Assembly (NCBI GenBank): GCA_029239545.1
Contig: JARBUQ010000143.1
Span: forward strand, 1-9,134
Direction: 5' to 3'
DNA length: 9,134 bases
From: Paenibacillus sp.
Lineage (GTDB): Bacteria; Bacillota; Bacilli; Paenibacillales; NBRC-103111
In this document: piece after piece, positions 6,147-9,134 of the stretch
Layout of the letters: the number at the start of each line of letters is the position of its first letter
Numbering within the stretch: the stretch's first letter is position 1
Program-made: the position numbers and the translations under genes
Notes under the pieces: model-generated
Told to the model about the DNA's origin: nothing
Databases searched by the model: none
What the model saw: only the letters and a program-made list of their open reading frames with translations

Positions 6147-6554
6147 ATGAAACCATTATACCGCAGAGTAGCCGTTGTTGACGACAGTCCTCCATTCCGT
6201 TGGCTGGTCAAACAAATTCTTGAGCTCAAGGATTATCAGGTAGATGTGTATGACGATGCCGAGCAATTTTTTCTTCAGAAAATGCTTCATCCTCTGTACA
6301 ACCTGATAATCGTAGATTTGAACCTTCCCGGCATGAACGGTCTTAGTACGCTAGACAACCTGAAAAGCTCGCCAATTACTAACAGCATCCCGGTGCTGAT
6401 TGTTACTGGAGATGCCAATCTCGTTAATCTCAGTCAAGCTGTCAAATCAGGAGTCAGCGATTTCATCTCCAAGCCGATTGACCCTGAAGTATTCATTGAA
6501 CGTGTGATGAGGCTGATCGATCCCAGAAGTCCTGATGGGGAAAAAGACAAATAA
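6147..6554 (+). CDS. Single-domain response regulator (CheY-like receiver)
   Basis: A 135-residue protein made of one receiver domain with a short tail (RSPDGEKDK) and no DNA-binding or enzymatic output domain. All receiver landmarks are present: the acidic pair D12-D13 (VAVVDDSPP), the phospho-acceptor D57 (LIIVDLNLPGMNG), T87 (VLIVTGD) and K109 (DFISKPID). It would act through protein contacts or as a phosphate carrier or sink in a relay. The frame opens at 6114, but the ATG at 6147 is preceded by AAAGGA with 8 nt spacing and removes a non-family extension. It is the only plus-strand gene in the window and is divergent from the hpt gene, which suggests a functional pair. It ends 2 nt before a strong hairpin terminator. 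Confidence 0.92.
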   Translation: MKPLYRRVAVVDDSPPFRWLVKQILELKDYQVDVYDDAEQFFLQKMLHPLYNLIIVDLNLPGMNGLSTLDNLKSSPITNSIPVLIVTGDANLVNLSQAVKSGVSDFISKPIDPEVFIERVMRLIDPRSPDGEKDK

Positions 6555-6555
6555 T

Positions 6556-6597
6556 AAGAACCTGACTGGAAGCTCGAAATTCACCAGTCAGGTTCTT
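6556..6597. terminator. Bidirectional terminator between convergent genes
   Basis: AAGAACCTGACTGG (6556-6569) and CCAGTCAGGTTCTT (6584-6597) form a perfect 14-bp stem with a 14-nt loop. It begins 2 nt after the receiver gene stop and lies 10 nt beyond the exporter stop on the other strand. In the minus direction it is followed by ATTATTTGTCTTTTT, a reasonable U-rich tail; in the plus direction only the TTCTT inside the stem is T-rich. It is therefore probably more efficient for the exporter transcript. Confidence 0.85.
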
Positions 6598-6607
6598 GGC
6601 TGTGAAA

Positions 6608-8257
6608 TTAATGCTGTTTACTCCAACGTCCCTGCATATGCTCCTGCCCATCTTGTTTCACAGGCGAGGTGTCCACTCCCTTTTGAGCGGCGCTGCGCAG
6701 CGGGACTTCCTTCAGAAACAAGGTGAGCACGAAGGCCACACTCACAAGAAGAGCCCCCGTCAGAAACACTCCGGATAAAGCATATCCAAGCGATTCTTGG
6801 AGCATCGCCACCAACTCCTTGAATAACTGCTGCACCGATTCTGGCAAGGCCAATCGAAGCTGCTCCAGCTTGGGCGGATCTAACAGCATCTGGGGATTGT
6901 TCAGCTGTTCCAGCTTCTCCGCCACATCAGGGCTAAGTGCTGGAGCGGCTGCTTCGGATTGACCGGAGTCTCCAGCAAGCTGCTGCATCTTGATAGCGAT
7001 TCGGTGGCCCAGCACGGTTCCCATTATGGAAACCCCTACCGTTCCTCCGAGTGAGCGGAACAGCTGGGAGGAGGCAGTTGCTACTCCTAGCAATTGGGGT
7101 GTAGTTGAATTCTGCACCGTTAATGTGAATACCGGCATGCCGAAGCCGACGCCAGTACCAACAAGTATCAAATAAAGGATGATCAGCCACAAAGCAGTCT
7201 CAGCGTTCATGAACGACATGAACAGAAGGCCAACTGTCATCATCAGCATTCCGAGAACAGCCAAATATTTGTATTTGCCCGTTCTCGAAATGAGCTGTCC
7301 GCCCAAAGCGCTGCCCACTACAAGACTCAGCGTCATAGGCATAGTAATAAAGCCGGAATGGGTTGCCGAAGTTCCCATTACCCCCTGCACGAAGAAAGGC
7401 ATATACATAATCGCCCCGAACATCCCTGCTCCCATCATAAAGCCAGACATGTTAGAGATCGTGAAGATTGAATTCCGGAACAAGGATAAAGGCAGCACCG
7501 GATTCTGCACTTTGCGTTCCACAGCTATGAACAACAGAAGAGCCGCAGCTGCTGAAATAAACAGGCTGATGATTTGACCGGAGCCCCACGCATATTTGGA
7601 GCCCGCCCATGAGAAGGCAAGCAGCATCGGCACCATCGTTAAAGTAAGAAATATCGATCCCCAGTAATCAATCGCCGCCTTCTCTCTGCGGGGAACGGAT
7701 GGGAACAGGATCCAGATCAAAATCATAGCCAGAATACCAATCGGAAGAAAAACCCAAAATACCCAATGCCATTCAAAATGGTCTACGATATACCCCCCGA
7801 GAGCAGGACCGAACACACTGGCCACTCCGAATGAGGCGCTCATTAACCCTTGCCATCTCCCGCGCTCACGAGGCGCGAACAAGTCTCCAATGGAAGCAAA
7901 GGAGGTAGACATAATCATCCCCGCCCCGAACCCTTGAATCCCGCGATACACAATGAGCTCAATAATAGAGCCGGAAGTTCCGGATAAGAACGATCCCAGT
8001 ATGAAGATTGAAATCCCAATCAGAATAAAAGGCTTACGCCCATATAAGTCAGACAGCTTGCCAACAAGAATGGTTGTTATGCTGGAGGTCAGCATGTAGA
8101 TCGTGAACACCCAGCTGTAGTATTCCATCCCGCCAAGCTCGGCTATTATACGCGGCAACGCAGTTCCAACGATGGTTTGATTCAATGCCGCGAACAGCAT
8201 AACCGCCATAATGGATATCATGATCGTAATTTTCTTCTTTTGGTCCAAATGTTCCAT
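6608..8257 (-). CDS. DHA2-family (EmrB/QacA) MFS multidrug exporter, 14 TM
   Basis: A 549-residue proton-coupled major facilitator with about 14 hydrophobic segments, expected to pump drugs or other amphipathic compounds out across the cytoplasmic membrane. Markers are the D1-like motif ALNQTIVGTALPRI (24-37), motif A GKLSDLYGRK (66-75), the motif-B region YRGIQGFGAG (104-113) and motif C GVASVFGPALGG (144-155). The C-terminal part has a long hydrophilic loop (about 421-490) before the last TM and a charged tail. In D1 the usual Asp is Asn26. The ATG at 8257 has AGGTGA 6 nt upstream. It has its own promoter (8348-8376) and a palindrome in its leader, so it is probably regulated. An AraC-type regulator lies upstream but is separated by a terminator. 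The substrate cannot be told from sequence. Confidence 0.93.
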   Translation of the reverse strand: MEHLDQKKKITIMISIMAVMLFAALNQTIVGTALPRIIAELGGMEYYSWVFTIYMLTSSITTILVGKLSDLYGRKPFILIGISIFILGSFLSGTSGSIIELIVYRGIQGFGAGMIMSTSFASIGDLFAPRERGRWQGLMSASFGVASVFGPALGGYIVDHFEWHWVFWVFLPIGILAMILIWILFPSVPRREKAAIDYWGSIFLTLTMVPMLLAFSWAGSKYAWGSGQIISLFISAAAALLLFIAVERKVQNPVLPLSLFRNSIFTISNMSGFMMGAGMFGAIMYMPFFVQGVMGTSATHSGFITMPMTLSLVVGSALGGQLISRTGKYKYLAVLGMLMMTVGLLFMSFMNAETALWLIILYLILVGTGVGFGMPVFTLTVQNSTTPQLLGVATASSQLFRSLGGTVGVSIMGTVLGHRIAIKMQQLAGDSGQSEAAAPALSPDVAEKLEQLNNPQMLLDPPKLEQLRLALPESVQQLFKELVAMLQESLGYALSGVFLTGALLVSVAFVLTLFLKEVPLRSAAQKGVDTSPVKQDGQEHMQGRWSKQH

Positions 8258-8278
8258 GTCAGCTCACCTACTCCTTCG

Positions 8279-8292
8279 ATGTTGATCAACAT
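8279..8292. repeat. 14-bp perfect palindrome in the exporter leader
   Basis: ATGTTGATCAACAT is its own reverse complement. It lies about 49-62 nt downstream of the predicted exporter transcription start and 22-35 nt before the start codon, next to the GGAG/AGGTGA ribosome-site region. The position fits a repressor operator (TetR- or MarR-type sites are often like this) acting as a roadblock. The regulator is unknown. Confidence 0.55.
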
Positions 8293-8344
8293 GTACTAAT
8301 ACTTGCTTGTAAATCCGATAATTAATTAGTCGACAAACTATATT

Positions 8345-8417
8345 GCGATTATACTCTGCTGCTTTCCTTTATTCAACCGAATAACAGCAAAAAAAGCCCA
8401 TTAGAGAGTATAATCGC
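8345..8417. repeat. 13-bp perfect inverted repeat spanning the exporter promoter
   Basis: GCGATTATACTCT (8345-8357) is repeated in inverse orientation as AGAGTATAATCGC (8405-8417), with 60 bp between centres. The left copy contains the exporter -10 box (TATAAT on the minus strand). The right copy lies mostly in the loop of the terminator of the upstream regulator gene. The plus-strand TATAAT in the right copy has no -35, so that copy is not obviously a second promoter. It may be a paired protein-binding site or a relic of local duplication and inversion. Confidence 0.55.
8348..8376 (-). promoter_or_regulatory. Sigma-A promoter of the MFS exporter gene
   Basis: TTGAAT (8376-8371) and TATAAT (8353-8348) are spaced 17 bp on the minus strand, a good match to consensus. 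The start of transcription is predicted at the A near 8341, giving an 84-nt leader that contains the 14-bp palindrome. It lies downstream of the regulator's terminator, so the exporter is probably a separate transcription unit. Confidence 0.75.
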
Positions 8418-8426
8418 TAAATGGAC
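8389..8426 (-). terminator. Rho-independent terminator of the AraC-type gene
   Basis: GTCCATTTAG (8426-8417) pairs with CTAATGGGC (8404-8396) with one bulged T and one G-U pair, then seven T (8395-8389). The 12-nt loop carries most of one arm of the 13-bp inverted repeat. It starts 6 nt after the regulator stop codon. Confidence 0.85.
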
Positions 8427-8432
8427 TTGTTC

Positions 8433-9134
8433 TTATGTCCGTTCTTTCGACTGCTGTTTGTCTTTGTAATCAGAAGGGGTCGCACCAGCGTAATGCTTAA
8501 ACACTTTGCAGAAGTAACGATAGTCAGAAAATCCTGTAGCACTGGCTACCTCGTATACTTTCATGGTAGTTTGATCAAGAAAGGTGCAAGCCTCCTGGAT
8601 CCGAATCCGGTTAATATAATCAGGGATCGTCTCTCCTGTCTCGCGCTTGAACAGCTTCCCGGCATACGTAGCATTCAGGTTGACTACGTCGGCTAATTCC
8701 TTTTGACTCAGATCCCTGCTGTAATGCTTGGTTATATACTTGCACATCTGTTTTACTTCCTTGCGCATTCCGGATTCCTCGACCAGACTCCCGCTACGTA
8801 TCAATTCCTGTTTCATCTCCGACCACCAGGTCCGATACACGTGTATGGTCTCAATAAGCGGCAAACATTCCATCAGAAATTTGACCCTCTTCGTTCTCTC
8901 GCCAGTCAAACAGCCCATCATCCGCTCGGCTGTTTCCAGCAGAAACTTAGGACTAAAAGGTGGATTTACCTCCAACAATTGCTTAACAATGGTATCAAGA
9001 TCGCCCTTCCCTTCATTATGAAAAAGCTCAGCTGTTTGAACTACAACACCCGCTTGAAATCTGGCATTATGCTCCGCAAAATCGATTCGATCCGTCACCT
9101 GAAATGCAGCTTTGGGTTGATAGAAGTAAGCTTG
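8433..9134 (-). CDS. AraC-family transcriptional regulator, 5' end outside window
   Basis: The visible 233 codons are the C-terminal part of a DNA-binding regulator. The last ~100 residues form an AraC/XylS double helix-turn-helix: LSQKELADVVNLNATYAGKL for the first HTH, the linker IPDYINRIRIQEACTFL, and GFSDYRYFCKVFKHYAGATP for the second HTH. The part before it is helical, charged and unassigned. The frame has an internal GTG at 9098, but it has no proper ribosome site and the frame stays open to the window edge (QAYFYQPKAAFQ), so this is a truncated gene, not a short one. The layout resembles YesN-type response regulators, where a receiver domain precedes such a linker, but that part is out of view. 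Its targets are unknown; the exporter downstream is a candidate only by proximity. Confidence 0.9.
   Translation of the reverse strand, partial: QAYFYQPKAAFQVTDRIDFAEHNARFQAGVVVQTAELFHNEGKGDLDTIVKQLLEVNPPFSPKFLLETAERMMGCLTGERTKRVKFLMECLPLIETIHVYRTWWSEMKQELIRSGSLVEESGMRKEVKQMCKYITKHYSRDLSQKELADVVNLNATYAGKLFKRETGETIPDYINRIRIQEACTFLDQTTMKVYEVASATGFSDYRYFCKVFKHYAGATPSDYKDKQQSKERT

Noticed and set aside
7179..7577. 132-codon plus-strand frame inside the exporter gene
   Set aside because: It is antisense to a clear MFS gene, has no family features and reflects codon bias of the real frame.
8405..8417. Plus-strand promoter using the TATAAT at 8409-8414
   Set aside because: No -35 is present at 16-18 bp and no plus-strand gene lies downstream.
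1..9134. CRISPR arrays, insertion sequences, tRNA or rRNA genes
   Set aside because: No spaced repeat array, transposase frame, terminal inverted repeats or cloverleaf was seen by eye on either strand.

Overview
The window looks like a chromosomal segment of a Gram-positive endospore-former of the Paenibacillus/Bacillales type. Three things point there: the conserved order alaS - ireB - ruvX - DUF1292 - DUF1292 - mltG - U32 peptidase (all on the minus strand), a tRNA-Ala T-box leader in front of alaS, and strong AGGAGG-type ribosome binding sites. The genus is inferred from gene order and protein character, not from a search.

Right to left on the minus strand, positions 5749 to 1 hold a core housekeeping block. 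A consensus sigma-A promoter (5718-5747) drives a T-box leader (about 5711-5417), then alanyl-tRNA synthetase (2729-5353). After a 126-bp AT-rich gap with a candidate promoter come ireB (2342-2602), ruvX (1921-2340) and two tandem DUF1292 genes (1607-1912, 1302-1610). These last four are packed with 1-nt to 8-nt gaps or 4-nt overlaps. A probable terminator (1267-1294) separates them from mltG (68-1144), which is followed 6 nt later by the start of a U32-family peptidase that leaves the window at base 1.

The centre (5749-6554) holds a small divergent phosphotransfer pair: a stand-alone Hpt-domain protein on the minus strand and a stand-alone CheY-like receiver protein on the plus strand, 62 bp apart, with no histidine kinase or output domain nearby. 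The Hpt stop codon lies one base from the -35 box of the alaS promoter. A 14-bp perfect hairpin (6556-6597) ends the receiver gene and, convergently, the next gene.

The right end (6608-9134) carries a 14-TM DHA2-type (EmrB/QacA) drug exporter and, upstream on the same strand, an AraC-type regulator truncated by the window edge. The 175-bp gap between them holds a terminator for the regulator, a good sigma-A promoter for the exporter, a 13-bp inverted repeat overlapping that promoter, and a 14-bp palindrome in the exporter leader. These are candidate operator sites.

Most of the window is ordinary core genome. The parts most worth a second look are the orphan Hpt/receiver pair, the repeats around the exporter promoter, and the likely run-through of the hpt transcript into the alaS T-box.
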